A DNA stretch of 64,000 bases from Bifidobacterium sp. 7101 (GTDB lineage Bacteria > Actinomycetota > Actinomycetes > Actinomycetales > Bifidobacteriaceae): NCBI RefSeq assembly GCF_000499285.1, contig NZ_AWUN01000002.1, positions 434,001-498,000 of the forward strand, in the 5' to 3' direction. The stretch's first letter is position 1. Every line of letters starts with the position of its first letter. The notes below the pieces were generated by a model that saw only the letters and a list, made by a program, of their open reading frames with translations, was not told the origin of the DNA and did no database searches. Positions 18,174-27,835 of the stretch are shown here, piece by piece. The position numbers and the translations under genes are program-made.

Positions 18174-19577
18174 ATGAGCGAAACCATCACTACAACGGCT
18201 ACCGAAGCAACCGTGGACGAAAACCGCCGCAGCACCAAGCGGGCCCTGCCGGCCCTGCTGGCCATCTTCCTGCTGGGCACACTGATGATCCAGGCCTTCA
18301 ACCTGGTCTTCCAGAACGTGGGTGACTCCCTGGGGATGTCCGCCAACGCCTCGCTGATCAGCACCCTGCCCGGCATCGTCCTGGGCGTGGTCTGCATGCT
18401 CTACGGCACCCTCTGCGACTACATCTCCCCAAGGAAGATGACCCTGTTCGGCGTGGGCGCCCTGATCGTCGGCAGCCTCCTGGGCTTCTTCGGCGCTTCG
18501 AACTTCTGGGCCGTGGTCCTGGCCCGCATGATCCAGACCGCGGGCGGTCAGGTGGCCGGCTCGGTCTTCCTGGTCATGGCCATGAAGTACCTGAGCGACA
18601 AGGAACGCGCCTTCTACCTGGGCATCTTCAACGCCGTCTACTACGCATCCTCGGCTGTGGGCATCTTCGCCGGCGGACTGATCACCTCCATCGACTGGCG
18701 CTACCTCTTCCTGGTGCCCCTGGTCTCCATCCTGCTCATCCCCCCGGTGCTCAAGTACACGCCTGACACCGGCATCAAGGGCGAGCGCATCGACGTCTTC
18801 GGCATCGCCCTGTTCGCGCTGATCGCCGGGTTCGTGGCCGTCTACTTCTCCTTCCCGGCCACCTGGATGCTTGGGGTGCTGGCCGTCCTGATCCTGATCT
18901 TCGCCGGCTACGTCTGGAAGGGCGCCAACCCCTTCCTGAGCCGCGGGTTCGTGACCAACGGCGCCTACATGGCTGTCCTGCTGGCCCTCTTCGTCTTCTA
19001 CTTCTTCAATTTCGCCTGCGTGCCCATCTACAACGTGATCGGCGACCGCATCTACGGAATCTCCCTGAGCCAGGTCTCCCTCTGCCTGACCATCGTCTAC
19101 ATCGTGGCCACTCTGGTGGGCTGCCTGTCCGGAGTCATCATGAACGCCATGGGACGCCTGCCCATGCTGATCCTGTCCGCCCTGCTCATGATCGCCGGAG
19201 CCGCCGGTTCGGCCCTGATGCTCACCTCGGGTTTCTGGGTCCTGACCGCGCTGGCCTCGGTCTTCATCGCCGGCATCACCATGTCCTACACGCCCCTCTA
19301 CGACTCCTTCTCGGCCACTCTGCCTGTGGACCAGAACGGACGCGGCATCGGCATCGGGGATCTGATGATGAACACCTCGGCCTCTATTGGCATGGCTGTC
19401 TACAGCGGACTCATGGCCAATCCCCAATTCGGGTCGCATGCACTGGCGGGCGTCAAGACCGGCATCCAGGCCCAGGTGGCCAACATGTTCTGGGTCATGG
19501 CGGCGGCCGCTCTGCTGGCCCTGATCATCGTGGCCATCTTCCACAAGGCCATGTCAGCCAAGGCTCCCCAGGAGTAA
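18174..19577 (+). CDS. MFS transporter, probable nucleoside importer
   Basis: The protein has 467 residues with about 14 helices, laid out like DHA2-type MFS proteins. A 30-residue cytoplasmic N terminus precedes helix 1, and the loop between helices 2 and 3 reads GTLCDYISPRKMTLFG. It sits 13 bases behind the nucleoside hydrolase gene, and both lie downstream of the LacI-type operator. Import of the hydrolase substrate is therefore the most economical role. This is inferred from context; DHA2 relatives are often drug exporters. Confidence 0.82.
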   Translation: MSETITTTATEATVDENRRSTKRALPALLAIFLLGTLMIQAFNLVFQNVGDSLGMSANASLISTLPGIVLGVVCMLYGTLCDYISPRKMTLFGVGALIVGSLLGFFGASNFWAVVLARMIQTAGGQVAGSVFLVMAMKYLSDKERAFYLGIFNAVYYASSAVGIFAGGLITSIDWRYLFLVPLVSILLIPPVLKYTPDTGIKGERIDVFGIALFALIAGFVAVYFSFPATWMLGVLAVLILIFAGYVWKGANPFLSRGFVTNGAYMAVLLALFVFYFFNFACVPIYNVIGDRIYGISLSQVSLCLTIVYIVATLVGCLSGVIMNAMGRLPMLILSALLMIAGAAGSALMLTSGFWVLTALASVFIAGITMSYTPLYDSFSATLPVDQNGRGIGIGDLMMNTSASIGMAVYSGLMANPQFGSHALAGVKTGIQAQVANMFWVMAAAALLALIIVAIFHKAMSAKAPQE

Positions 19578-19785
19578 GGCTGGTGTGACCTACACATACT
19601 TGGTCGGATAGCCGCACTGCTTGGTCCACTCTTCCTGGCCTCGGGAATGAGTCGGGCCCAGCACCGGCACCCGGCCGCTCGAACCGGGGAGGGAGCGGAG
19701 TTCGGACTGCTTTTGGCAATGTGATAGTCCCCCTCTTCCCTCAGCCGCCGAAGGCAAGAAGATCGCCGTCCCTCCCCCCGGTGGA

Positions 19786-19819
19786 GAACCCCCGTCATAG
19801 CCATAACTGACGGGGGTTC
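19786..19819 (+). terminator. Rho-independent terminator of the nucleoside operon
   Basis: A perfect 12-bp stem (GAACCCCCGTCA / TGACGGGGGTTC) with a 10-base loop, followed by TTCCATATTTT. Confidence 0.8.
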
Positions 19820-19959
19820 TTCCATATTTTCAATGCTCGTCTTCAATTCTGTGCCTATGATTTGGGCCGCGCATCGGAGCACGATCTATGCCAGAATGTG
19901 GCTGCACGGAACTGTCAATTCCATCTCGGAGATCTGCCGGCCTTGAGTCCTGAATACGA

Positions 19960-19970
19960 GGGGGGGGGGG
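19960..19970 (+). repeat. G11 homopolymer tract
   Basis: Eleven consecutive G residues in an intergenic region. Such tracts slip readily during replication. No reading frame or promoter that it clearly controls was recognised. Confidence 0.8.
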
Positions 19971-20015
19971 TAGAAGCTCAAGGAACAAAGGTTCGGACCG
20001 GACCAACACTGGGCG

Positions 20016-20051
20016 ACTCATGGATTTGCAAACACTCATTGATTTGCCAAC
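20016..20051 (+). repeat. 18-bp tandem direct repeat, two copies
   Basis: ACTCATGGATTTGCAAAC is followed immediately by ACTCATTGATTTGCCAAC, identical at 16 of 18 positions. It lies just before a possible promoter (TTGATT at 20039 and TACTGT/TGTAAT downstream), so it may be a regulator-binding pair. Function unknown. Confidence 0.65.
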
Positions 20052-20241
20052 GCCCGACCGTACTGTAATAGACCTTAACGAACTCAATCGAGCCATTGGA
20101 CATACGGTTTCACGTGAAACGTCGGCGCACTGATACTTCCCCCAAAATGAAGAGAACCCGGCGGTGCGTGAACACCGCCGGGCGAGAGAGAAGAAAGGGA
20201 AATCAGTTGTCGGACGGAGGTCAACCGCCCGTTCGGTTTTT
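20039..20241 (+). ncRNA. Possible small transcript: promoter, strong hairpin, terminator (function unknown)
   Basis: This part of the 840-base gap before dcd has gene-like RNA signals without a reading frame. There is a weak promoter at 20039 onward. A very stable 10-bp hairpin follows at 20157-20182 (CCCGGCGGTG / CACCGCCGGG, 6-base loop) with a purine-rich run after it. A second hairpin at 20211-20235 (CGGACGG / CCGTTCG) leads into five Ts, like an intrinsic terminator. It could be a small RNA or a dcd leader. I matched it to no known RNA family. Confidence 0.35.
20107..20120. other. parS: parS-like site, outlying and imperfect
   Basis: The 14-base core GTTTCACGTGAAAC is perfect, but the outer bases are G...G instead of T...A of the 16-base consensus TGTTTCACGTGAAACA. 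It lies about 33-39 kb from the main parS group. ParB would be expected to bind it, perhaps more weakly. Confidence 0.75.
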
Positions 20242-20418
20242 GAGCCGATATCTATAGTAAAGAGCAGGTACCTTATGGTGACGATAGTGTTATCTGAAAA
20301 TTCTCTGTGAATCCAGCAGGATCAGGAAGCGGGCATAGGGCCGGTTAGACTGGATTTCGGATGGTTTCCCGCCCGAGGAGAGACCCTCGACCAACGAATC
20401 CAAAGGAGATACCTAGGC

Positions 20419-21000
20419 ATGTTGCTCAGCGACCATGACATCCTGGATGCCCACCAGGCAGGACACCTGAATCTGGACCCGTGGACGCCCGCCATGGTCC
20501 AGCCCTCCAGCGTGGACGTACGCCTGGACCGCTACTTCCGGGTCTTCAACAACCATCAGTACACATACGTGGATCCGGCGGAGGACCAGGGTGCGCTGAC
20601 CGAGCAATTCGAGGTGCCCAAGGACGAACCCTGGATTCTGCACCCAGGCGAGTTCGTTCTGGGATCCACCTGGGAGTATGTCAAGCTGGACTCCACTCTG
20701 GCCGCCCGGTTGGAGGGCAAAAGCTCCCTGGGCCGCCTGGGCATTCTGACCCACTCCACCGCCGGGTTCGTCGATCCGGGTTTTGAAGGTCACATCACCC
20801 TGGAGCTGTCCAACGTGAGCACCCTGCCGGTCAAACTTTGGCCTGGCATGAAGATCGGCCAGATGTGCTTCTTCCAGCTCTCCTCGCCCGCTCAATACCC
20901 TTACGGGTCCAAGCACAACGGCTCCCACTACCAAGGCCAGCGCGGTCCAACCCCCTCCCGCTCCTACGTCAACTTCTACAAGGCTGACGTCTCAGACTGA
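20419..21000 (+). CDS. dcd: dCTP deaminase, probably the bifunctional dUMP-forming type
   Basis: The protein has 193 residues and makes dUMP/dUTP for thymidylate synthesis. The phosphate-binding motif GKSSLGRLG (100-108) and the catalytic Glu129 in ITLELSN are intact, with the C-terminal [13 protein letters not shown] lid. The protein strongly resembles the mycobacterial enzyme ([22 protein letters not shown]), which both deaminates dCTP and hydrolyses dUTP, so the same bifunctional activity is likely. AAAGGAG lies upstream. It is a single gene after an 840-base gap. Confidence 0.95.
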   Translation: MLLSDHDILDAHQAGHLNLDPWTPAMVQPSSVDVRLDRYFRVFNNHQYTYVDPAEDQGALTEQFEVPKDEPWILHPGEFVLGSTWEYVKLDSTLAARLEGKSSLGRLGILTHSTAGFVDPGFEGHITLELSNVSTLPVKLWPGMKIGQMCFFQLSSPAQYPYGSKHNGSHYQGQRGPTPSRSYVNFYKADVSD

Positions 21001-21193
21001 TCAGACCCAGGCCTGGCCCACAAGGCTTGGCACCTGCATGCCTGCGCCTGCATATTCGCCGACCACCTCGAAATACTCCAAGCAAGAAGGCTACCTTCAA
21101 CCGCCATACCCAAAGCCAGCTTTGGCCCCTCCTGCTGGGTTCCGGATTGGCAATAAATGGCAACGCCTCAATACGATGTACTCTGCCTGTTGA

Positions 21194-21210
21194 CCGGCCA
21201 TGATGGCCGG
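21194..21210. promoter_or_regulatory. Inverted repeat upstream of the GH2 gene
   Basis: Arms CCGGCCAT and ATGGCCGG around a single central G, 41 bases before the GTG start. The position suits an operator for the LacI regulator encoded in the same cluster, but the centre lacks the usual CpG, so this is only a candidate. Confidence 0.35.
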
Positions 21211-21251
21211 CCATGAACTGACATCAGTAGCAGGCAGCGAGGCGAGGCGGC

Positions 21252-24200
21252 GTGAAACTCAATCTCAACGGCATCTGGGACTTCCACCCCGACGATGGAG
21301 ACCGGGGATATCCCGTCATGGTGCCCACCTGGTGGGACAGCCTGCCGGAGACCACCGGTTATCCGGCCTCCTGGAGCCGGAATCTGCACCATGGTGTCTA
21401 CCTCAGGGAATTCTTCCTGGGTGCCCTTGACCCGAATGAGGACATGATCCTGCATCTGGATGCCCTGGCCACCCTGGGCAAGGTGTCGATCAACACAATC
21501 CCGGTGGGGCCGTCATCCACCAAGGGTTATCTGATGACGCTGCTCCCCTATGATCTGGACGTCACCAAGGCGGTTCATGCCGGACGCAACCAAATAAGGA
21601 TTGAAATCTGGAGTGTCAAATCCCTTCCCGCCGATGCCCTGACCTCTGCAGAAGGACCCGATCGGCTGCTCTTCCCCTTCGGCACTGAGAACCTGGTTGG
21701 ACGGCTGGGGCTGGGCGGCGACGTCTGGCTCAACAGCAGGCCCAAGATCCGCATCGAAGACCTGCAAATCATCCCCGATCTGGGCGGCGACGCCGACCCT
21801 TCCAACGACCGGCTGGAGCTCAATGCAACGCTGATCAACACCAGCGAGCGCCCATGCGATCTGCGGTTCAGGGCCAAGGTACGCCCCTGGAAACCTTCAA
21901 TGCGCAGGGGCCGGACCGTCTTGGCCTTCAACCCGGTGTCCTGCTCCCTGAGTCCCCGCTCCTCCAAGGTCGTCCACCTGCAGACGGCCTGGCCGGACGC
22001 CCGCTACTGGTCCCGTGCCGATCCCTTTCTCTATGTCATGCAGGCTCTCCTCGACGTCGGCGGCCATGTGGTCGACCGTTCCCAGGAGCGATTCGGCTTC
22101 CGGCAATTCCAGCGCCAAGGAGATCGGTACCTGCTCAACGGCATCCCCATCCGGTTGCGCGGCGACTCCCTCTGCCTACTCAACCAGGGCAGCCGCGACC
22201 TGATCAACGAGGCCGGCGATGCCTATGGGCTGATCCTTGACGACAACCAATCCGGCCGGGACATGACCAAGGCCTGGGTTGACGCCTATCGACATGCCAA
22301 CTTCAACATCCTGCGCAACCACATCCGCTCAGTCCCCTCGCAAACCCTGGCCGACCGCGCCGACGAGACCGGCATGCTCCTTGAGGAGGAGACGGCCTTC
22401 TGGAATCCAGGCTCTCCAGCCAACGTGCAACTGAATCCGCCCTTCCACATGAGCTACGGCCCTGAAGCCATTGGCCACTATGCCGAGTGGACGCGGCGGT
22501 GGGTGCGGGCCTACCGGAACCACCCCAGCATCGTCCTCTGGTCCACCACCAACGAGGCATGGAACCCCAAGGATGGCGACCTGCTCATCCCAGCCCTGCA
22601 AGCGGCCGTGCATGAGCAGGACGGCACCCGACCAGTGGTCAATGACGGCTTCAATGCCCCCATTACCGACGAGGATTCCCGCCACTACTACGGCGGGTAT
22701 CCCTCTGGTATGACCTCGGCCCCAGACATCTATGCCCTCTATGACATCAAATCGCCCCTGCCCCTGGCCGCCGGCGAGGAATTCTCGGTCTCCACTGCGG
22801 GGATCCCCCGCTACGATGGGCAGGGACGGATTGTCGACATCTACCACGGCCGTCTCAACGGCGATCCGGACACCATCTCCCGGGCTGACTTCGGCCGGGA
22901 GGTCGGACGAGTGACCAGGGGCATACGGACCACGCGAGTGGTCGACTGGAAGCCTTTCTGCATTTCCGCCTTCATCTACGATAACATCGAGGCCTGCCTT
23001 GAACCGGACCGGCGCAGAATCCGCAGGGGGCTTAACCCTAAAAGGCTGCTGCGCCCCCAGTTCGATCCCTGGCGCGCTGAGGACGAACCCTGGCAGGAGG
23101 GGCCGGCCTTTGGATATATAGCTGCCTCCTTCGCAGATGTCGCAGCCTACGACAAGGAATTCGACCGCGAACCGCGCCTGGGACAACCCCACAGGATCTA
23201 CCCGCGCGCAGTGACCAGCCAGCGCACAATCATCGTCCACAATGACGAGGAACGTGGGGGAACCGACCTTGAGCTGGTCTGGCAAGTGGCCTGGCAGCGT
23301 GGCCCAGAGGGCAGACGGGTAGTTGTCGAGCGAGGTCGCCGACGGGTGCAGGTCCCATACGCCTCCTGGCGGACCGTACCTGTGACCATCACTGTGCCCA
23401 GGGATCGGGCCAGCCAGGGGGCCCGACTCCTTCTGGTCCTGTGCGTGCGCAAGCAGGGTAGGCAGGTCTTCCGGGAGGAGAACTTCCTGGGGTGGATCGA
23501 CCATGCCGCTCCGCCACGGCTGGGGACCGCACACCCCCGCATCGACCTGGGCCGGGTGGAATGGGTATCAAGAGAGGTTAAACACTGCATCCATCTGCGT
23601 CAGGAGGGCAGCGCAATGAGCGAGCGCTGGAGCGCCCAGATCCTGGAGGATGCCGAGGGCGCCTTCAGCCTGGAAAGCATGAACGGGAACCTGCGCCACG
23701 AGCAGGATATCTACTACACCGTCAATCCCTCCGGCCTGGAACCCGGACATCTCTATCGAGCCCGCGTGCGCTTTCGTGGAGAGCTGCAGGAGACGGCCAC
23801 GGTAACGGTCACCTTCACCGCCGGGCGGCGGCCTCCCCGACAGGCCCGGGCCAATCTTGCCGCAGGGGCCCGGGTCCAGGTCTCCTCCCAAGCTGATCTG
23901 CCAGGGTGGACAAGGGCCGCCTTGGTCGACGGCCGTCTCGGAGCCGCCTACGACCGATTCGGCTGGTCCAGCTCCGTCGGCAACCGGAACCGCCCGGAGT
24001 GGATTCTCCTGGAGATGCGGCAGGCTGCCACCCTATCCCAGGTGGTCCTAGCGCCCCGGGGTCGCAATCCGTCCGGAGATGCCAGCCAGCAGTCAGGCAC
24101 CGGTTCCTTCGGCGTGGTGGAGTACGCAACCGGCAGCAGGTCGACCGACCCCAACCAGGGTCAGGGCTTTCCGCTGGACTTCTCCATCAGCCTTTCATCG

Positions 24201-25301
24201 AACGGTCGCAGCTGGACCAAGGTCTGCAGCCGCCACAACTATCCGCTGCCGGCGGACGGTAGACCACAGGCCTTCGACTTCGCCCCAATGAGCAATATCA
24301 GGTTTATCAAAATCGAGGCAACCCGGCTGCGAGCCAACCCTTATCAGGGAGGACGGTACGCCTTGCAGCTGAGCCAGATCATGGCCTTCTCTCGCCATCG
24401 TCTGCCGGCCATACCTGCAGCTCCCCAAAGTATCGACGCCCAGCCTCATGGACACCGCCTGCGCCTGGCTTGGCAGCACGGACCGATCCGACACCAGGCC
24501 GACGCGCCCCGCACAGCCCAGGTCCTTCTGCGTGACCGAAAAGGCCGGGCTATGACCTTCTACCTAGACCGGCCTCAGGGACGGGCCGACCTGGACGGGA
24601 TCCCCTTCGGCACCTGGCGGATGATCCTGCAGGAGTGCAACTCCACGGGCATCGGCGAACCAGCGGACCTGCTTGAGCTGCGTATGGGACCCCCCAAAGC
24701 CGAAAGGACCGATCCGACGCTGCCCAGGCCCAGCGACCCCCAGGTCAGCATTGACCCGGCAGACATGACCGTCCGTCTGACTGTTGACCATGTCCCACGC
24801 GGGTTTTCAGGGTGCGAACTGACCCTGAAACCGTCTGACAATCATGAGCCCAAGCCGACCGTCTGGCTGCCCTCCGACCAACAGACCCATAGTTTCCGGC
24901 AGGTTCCACCAGGCATCTACCGGGTCATGGCAGCCTTCACCACCGAGGATGGCCGGGTCTCACCCACCTCTTCCCAAGGCGATCCCTTAATCCTCGGGCA
25001 TGCGCCCGGGCGTCCGGCCAAACCCGGGCTGACCTCTTCCGGTAAAACCATGCAGGCATCCTGGTCTCCCCCGAACGATGGAGGCATCCCTCTACAGGGC
25101 TATCTGGTCACCATGCGCGAAATGGGAAGTGGGCAGAATACGAGACTGCGATTGGCTGCAAAACAGACCACCCTGACCCTCGATGATCTGACACCCGGCA
25201 AGTACACGGTCAGCGTCAGCGCCATCAATGCGGCAGGAGCCGGACCGGAATCCCCCGCCTCCCTTCCCTGCCTCATCACCGAGGGCGACCATGAACGCTG
25301 A
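21252..25301 (+). CDS. Glycoside hydrolase family 2-like enzyme, multidomain, intracellular
   Basis: This is a 1349-residue protein. Domains in order: GH2 sugar-binding domain (about 1-165), Ig-like domain (about 165-285), TIM barrel (about 285-640), a linking beta region, an F5/8 type C (discoidin/CBM32-like) domain (about 868-1046), and C-terminal fibronectin-III-like repeats (one clear at about 1255-1342). The acid/base Glu435 lies in WSTTNEAW, as in GH2 enzymes. The nucleophile may be Glu509 or Glu510 in AAGEEFS. There is no signal peptide, membrane anchor or sortase motif, so it should act inside the cell on an imported oligosaccharide. It starts at a GTG with a weak ribosome site and overlaps the GPH transporter gene by 11 bases. 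Substrate unknown. Confidence 0.85.
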   Translation: MKLNLNGIWDFHPDDGDRGYPVMVPTWWDSLPETTGYPASWSRNLHHGVYLREFFLGALDPNEDMILHLDALATLGKVSINTIPVGPSSTKGYLMTLLPYDLDVTKAVHAGRNQIRIEIWSVKSLPADALTSAEGPDRLLFPFGTENLVGRLGLGGDVWLNSRPKIRIEDLQIIPDLGGDADPSNDRLELNATLINTSERPCDLRFRAKVRPWKPSMRRGRTVLAFNPVSCSLSPRSSKVVHLQTAWPDARYWSRADPFLYVMQALLDVGGHVVDRSQERFGFRQFQRQGDRYLLNGIPIRLRGDSLCLLNQGSRDLINEAGDAYGLILDDNQSGRDMTKAWVDAYRHANFNILRNHIRSVPSQTLADRADETGMLLEEETAFWNPGSPANVQLNPPFHMSYGPEAIGHYAEWTRRWVRAYRNHPSIVLWSTTNEAWNPKDGDLLIPALQAAVHEQDGTRPVVNDGFNAPITDEDSRHYYGGYPSGMTSAPDIYALYDIKSPLPLAAGEEFSVSTAGIPRYDGQGRIVDIYHGRLNGDPDTISRADFGREVGRVTRGIRTTRVVDWKPFCISAFIYDNIEACLEPDRRRIRRGLNPKRLLRPQFDPWRAEDEPWQEGPAFGYIAASFADVAAYDKEFDREPRLGQPHRIYPRAVTSQRTIIVHNDEERGGTDLELVWQVAWQRGPEGRRVVVERGRRRVQVPYASWRTVPVTITVPRDRASQGARLLLVLCVRKQGRQVFREENFLGWIDHAAPPRLGTAHPRIDLGRVEWVSREVKHCIHLRQEGSAMSERWSAQILEDAEGAFSLESMNGNLRHEQDIYYTVNPSGLEPGHLYRARVRFRGELQETATVTVTFTAGRRPPRQARANLAAGARVQVSSQADLPGWTRAALVDGRLGAAYDRFGWSSSVGNRNRPEWILLEMRQAATLSQVVLAPRGRNPSGDASQQSGTGSFGVVEYATGSRSTDPNQGQGFPLDFSISLSSNGRSWTKVCSRHNYPLPADGRPQAFDFAPMSNIRFIKIEATRLRANPYQGGRYALQLSQIMAFSRHRLPAIPAAPQSIDAQPHGHRLRLAWQHGPIRHQADAPRTAQVLLRDRKGRAMTFYLDRPQGRADLDGIPFGTWRMILQECNSTGIGEPADLLELRMGPPKAERTDPTLPRPSDPQVSIDPADMTVRLTVDHVPRGFSGCELTLKPSDNHEPKPTVWLPSDQQTHSFRQVPPGIYRVMAAFTTEDGRVSPTSSQGDPLILGHAPGRPAKPGLTSSGKTMQASWSPPNDGGIPLQGYLVTMREMGSGQNTRLRLAAKQTTLTLDDLTPGKYTVSVSAINAAGAGPESPASLPCLITEGDHER

Positions 25302-26739
25302 GTCCCTGCCCAGGTCCGCCATTCTGGGCTACGGACTGGGCGACGCCGCCAACAACGTCGGCTGGCAGATGACCAACCTCTTCCTGACTACCTACTACCT
25401 CTACTTGGGCATGGACCCCATGCTGGTGGCCGACATCTTCCTAGGAGCCCACCTCTTCCAAGCCCTGGTCTACCTGGTCGCCGGAAGAATCACCGACGGC
25501 CGCGCCAAAGATCGGGAGGGTGGTCTGCGACGGCTGGTGGTCGTCTTCGGCCTGCCGATGATGATCTCCGTCACCTTGATGTGCACCATTCCGGCGAGCG
25601 CCCCCATGCCGGTGCGCATCGGCTGGGCCATCGCCACCTATCTGCTTTATCAGCTCCTTGGAGCCTTGGGCGGCGTGCCCTACGGGGCCTTGCTGGGAGC
25701 TATGACACAGGACCCCGATGACCGCCAACGCCTGGCGGCCTCCCGCACCTTCGGCGGAGCGGCGGCAGGGGTAATCCTGACTTTTACCCTGGCTCCGCGG
25801 GTCAACGACATGGACCCCTCCCGCCTCTTTCTTCCGGTGGTCGCCGCCTGCTGTCTGCTGGGCTCCCTGGGCTATCTGATCATGGCCCGGACCACCAGGG
25901 AGCGCTACCTGCCTCCAGCAGCCCCTCGCACCTCCCTGAAAGAGGATCTGCGGCTCCTGGCCGACAATCGGCCCCTGCTGGTGGTCTGTCTGGCCACCCT
26001 GTTCATGACCAACCCGGTGGCTTCGCTGGCCCCAATCGTCGCCAAGGAGGTCCTGACCGTCGGCAACCCTGGGCAGACCGGACGAATCACCTTCGCCCTG
26101 ACCCTGGTGGGCGTCCTTGCAGGGGTGGTTGTAGCCCCCTGCTCGCCCTGGCTGGTGCAACGTCTGGGCAAGCGAGGCACCTGGACCTTGGGCGGGCTGA
26201 TGGTCATCGGATCCTCGCTGGCCTTCATCCTGGTCCGGTCCGCCTGGCCTGCAGTCGCCTGCATAGCCTTGAACGGCATCGGAGTGCAGGTCATCACCCC
26301 CTGCATCTGGGCCATGCAGGCGGATTCGGTCCAGTACGAGCAGTGGCGGACCGGCAACGGAAACACTGCCGGAGCCTCCATGGCCGCTCTCAGCATCACC
26401 CGCCAGGTCGGAGCGGCAATCAATGGATGGGCGGGGCCGGCCATCCTGTCTTTCCTGGGTTACAGGCCAGGCATGAATGTTGCCCAGGATCCGGCCCTGG
26501 GCACCAACATGCGGCTGGCTGTGGGCCTGGTACCGGCTGCCATGTTCACCATCTCGGTCCTGCTGATCCGCTGCTATCCACTGACCGAGGAGGTCTTCGG
26601 ACGTATCAGCGCCGACCTGCAGGCAGGCCGTCTACAATGCCAGTGCAGCCATATCAGGCAAGGAACGGAGCATCAGGCTTGTCCAGGAAATCCCCGGAGC
26701 CCGCACAGGGGCGGGAAGGGCACCGACGCGTGCGCATGA
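25291..26739 (+). CDS. Glycoside-pentoside-hexuronide (GPH) cation symporter family transporter
   Basis: The protein has 482 residues and 12 helices. The N terminus LGYGLGDAANNVGWQMTNLFLTTYYLYLG matches the GPH family (MelB, XynP, UidB types), and GRITDGR fits the conserved cytoplasmic loop after helix 2. The start ATG lies inside the end of the GH2 gene (11-base overlap), and the 3' end overlaps the start of the LacI gene, so the three genes form one tight operon. It probably imports the glycoside cleaved by the GH2 enzyme. The last 30 residues are polar and Cys/His/Gly-rich, unlike the family. Confidence 0.88.
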   Translation: MNAESLPRSAILGYGLGDAANNVGWQMTNLFLTTYYLYLGMDPMLVADIFLGAHLFQALVYLVAGRITDGRAKDREGGLRRLVVVFGLPMMISVTLMCTIPASAPMPVRIGWAIATYLLYQLLGALGGVPYGALLGAMTQDPDDRQRLAASRTFGGAAAGVILTFTLAPRVNDMDPSRLFLPVVAACCLLGSLGYLIMARTTRERYLPPAAPRTSLKEDLRLLADNRPLLVVCLATLFMTNPVASLAPIVAKEVLTVGNPGQTGRITFALTLVGVLAGVVVAPCSPWLVQRLGKRGTWTLGGLMVIGSSLAFILVRSAWPAVACIALNGIGVQVITPCIWAMQADSVQYEQWRTGNGNTAGASMAALSITRQVGAAINGWAGPAILSFLGYRPGMNVAQDPALGTNMRLAVGLVPAAMFTISVLLIRCYPLTEEVFGRISADLQAGRLQCQCSHIRQGTEHQACPGNPRSPHRGGKGTDACA

Positions 26740-27785
26740 TCGACGTGGCCGCAAGGGCCGGAGTATCCCCTTCCACGGTCTCCCGCGCACTCAACAATCC
26801 CGGTCGGCTGAACTCGCAGACCGCCGACCATATCCGCTCCCTGGCCCGATCCATGGGATACCCCCTACCCGACCGTCCTCCCAGTAGGGATGCGACCGGT
26901 CCAGTCATGATCACCTTTCTGGTCCAGGACACCTCCAACGGAATCTCCTCCCAGATCCTTGCCGGCGCTCAGGAGGCACTTCCTGAACAAGGTGCAGTCG
27001 GCATCATCGAAGCCGGAACCGAGCTGGGGCGCACAGAAGACCTGTTGGAAAGCCTGGTCGGCCATACCCGTGGAATCATCCTGGCCACCGATCAGGTCCG
27101 GGCGTCAACGGCCCGGCGCCTGGGACGACGCCTGCCTCTTGTAGTCCTCAACCGCCCCATAGAAGGCCTTCCCTCTGTCCTGCCCGATGCCTCCACCGGC
27201 CTGGCCCAAGCCCTGGAACTGCTACGGCGGCAAGGAAGACGGTCTGTAGTGTACATAGCCAGCCGTGTGGGGGCCTGGTCCGACCGATCCCGCTGGGAGA
27301 GCCTGCAAGCACTCAGCCGGACTATGGGGCTGGAATGCCGACGAATTGGTCCGGTGAATCCTACTGTCCAAGGCGGTAGGCAGGCCGTCATCGCTCTGGA
27401 GCAGGAACCTCCCGATGCCGTGGTCGCTTACAATGATCTGATCGCCGCCGGTGTCATTCTGGGTCTGCAGTCCAAAGGAATCACCGTGCCCGACAGGGTC
27501 GGCGTCCTCGGATTTGACAACACCATGGTCGCTCCTGTCGTCAAGCCGGCCGTAGCTACGATTCGTATCCCTCGCAGAGCTATAGGACATGCCGCAGCTG
27601 ATATTCTGCTGGGTCGGAAGCCCGAGACCGGGCAGTCCCGTCAACAGGCCGCCCTGATAGCTCGGCTGCGCAAAGCCGGCATCCCGCCTGTCACCGAGGA
27701 CCGCGGAGCCCTGGCCCTGCCTACCTCATTGACCATCCGGGACAGTCTGGGCGCCTTGACTTCGAGCGCACTCGAAGGGGTATAG
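26679..27785 (+). CDS. LacI-family transcriptional regulator
   Basis: The protein has 368 residues from the TTG at 26679, chosen for the GGAG 8 bases upstream. Alternatives are ATG 26637 and ATG 26736; the last begins right at the helix-turn-helix and seems too short. The HTH IDVAARAGVSPSTVSRALNN and hinge are classic LacI, followed by a periplasmic-binding-protein-like sugar sensor (VMITFLVQD, VVLNRP, DAVVAYNDLIAAG, RVGVLGFDN). It is probably the local regulator of the GH2-GPH operon, released by the transported sugar. The gene overlaps the transporter 3' end by about 60 bases. Confidence 0.9.
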   Translation: MSRKSPEPAQGREGHRRVRMIDVAARAGVSPSTVSRALNNPGRLNSQTADHIRSLARSMGYPLPDRPPSRDATGPVMITFLVQDTSNGISSQILAGAQEALPEQGAVGIIEAGTELGRTEDLLESLVGHTRGIILATDQVRASTARRLGRRLPLVVLNRPIEGLPSVLPDASTGLAQALELLRRQGRRSVVYIASRVGAWSDRSRWESLQALSRTMGLECRRIGPVNPTVQGGRQAVIALEQEPPDAVVAYNDLIAAGVILGLQSKGITVPDRVGVLGFDNTMVAPVVKPAVATIRIPRRAIGHAAADILLGRKPETGQSRQQAALIARLRKAGIPPVTEDRGALALPTSLTIRDSLGALTSSALEGV

Positions 27786-27835
27786 CTGAATCTGCCGGAA
27801 TGACCCGGCCACAATGATGGCAAGGAGACTAACCC

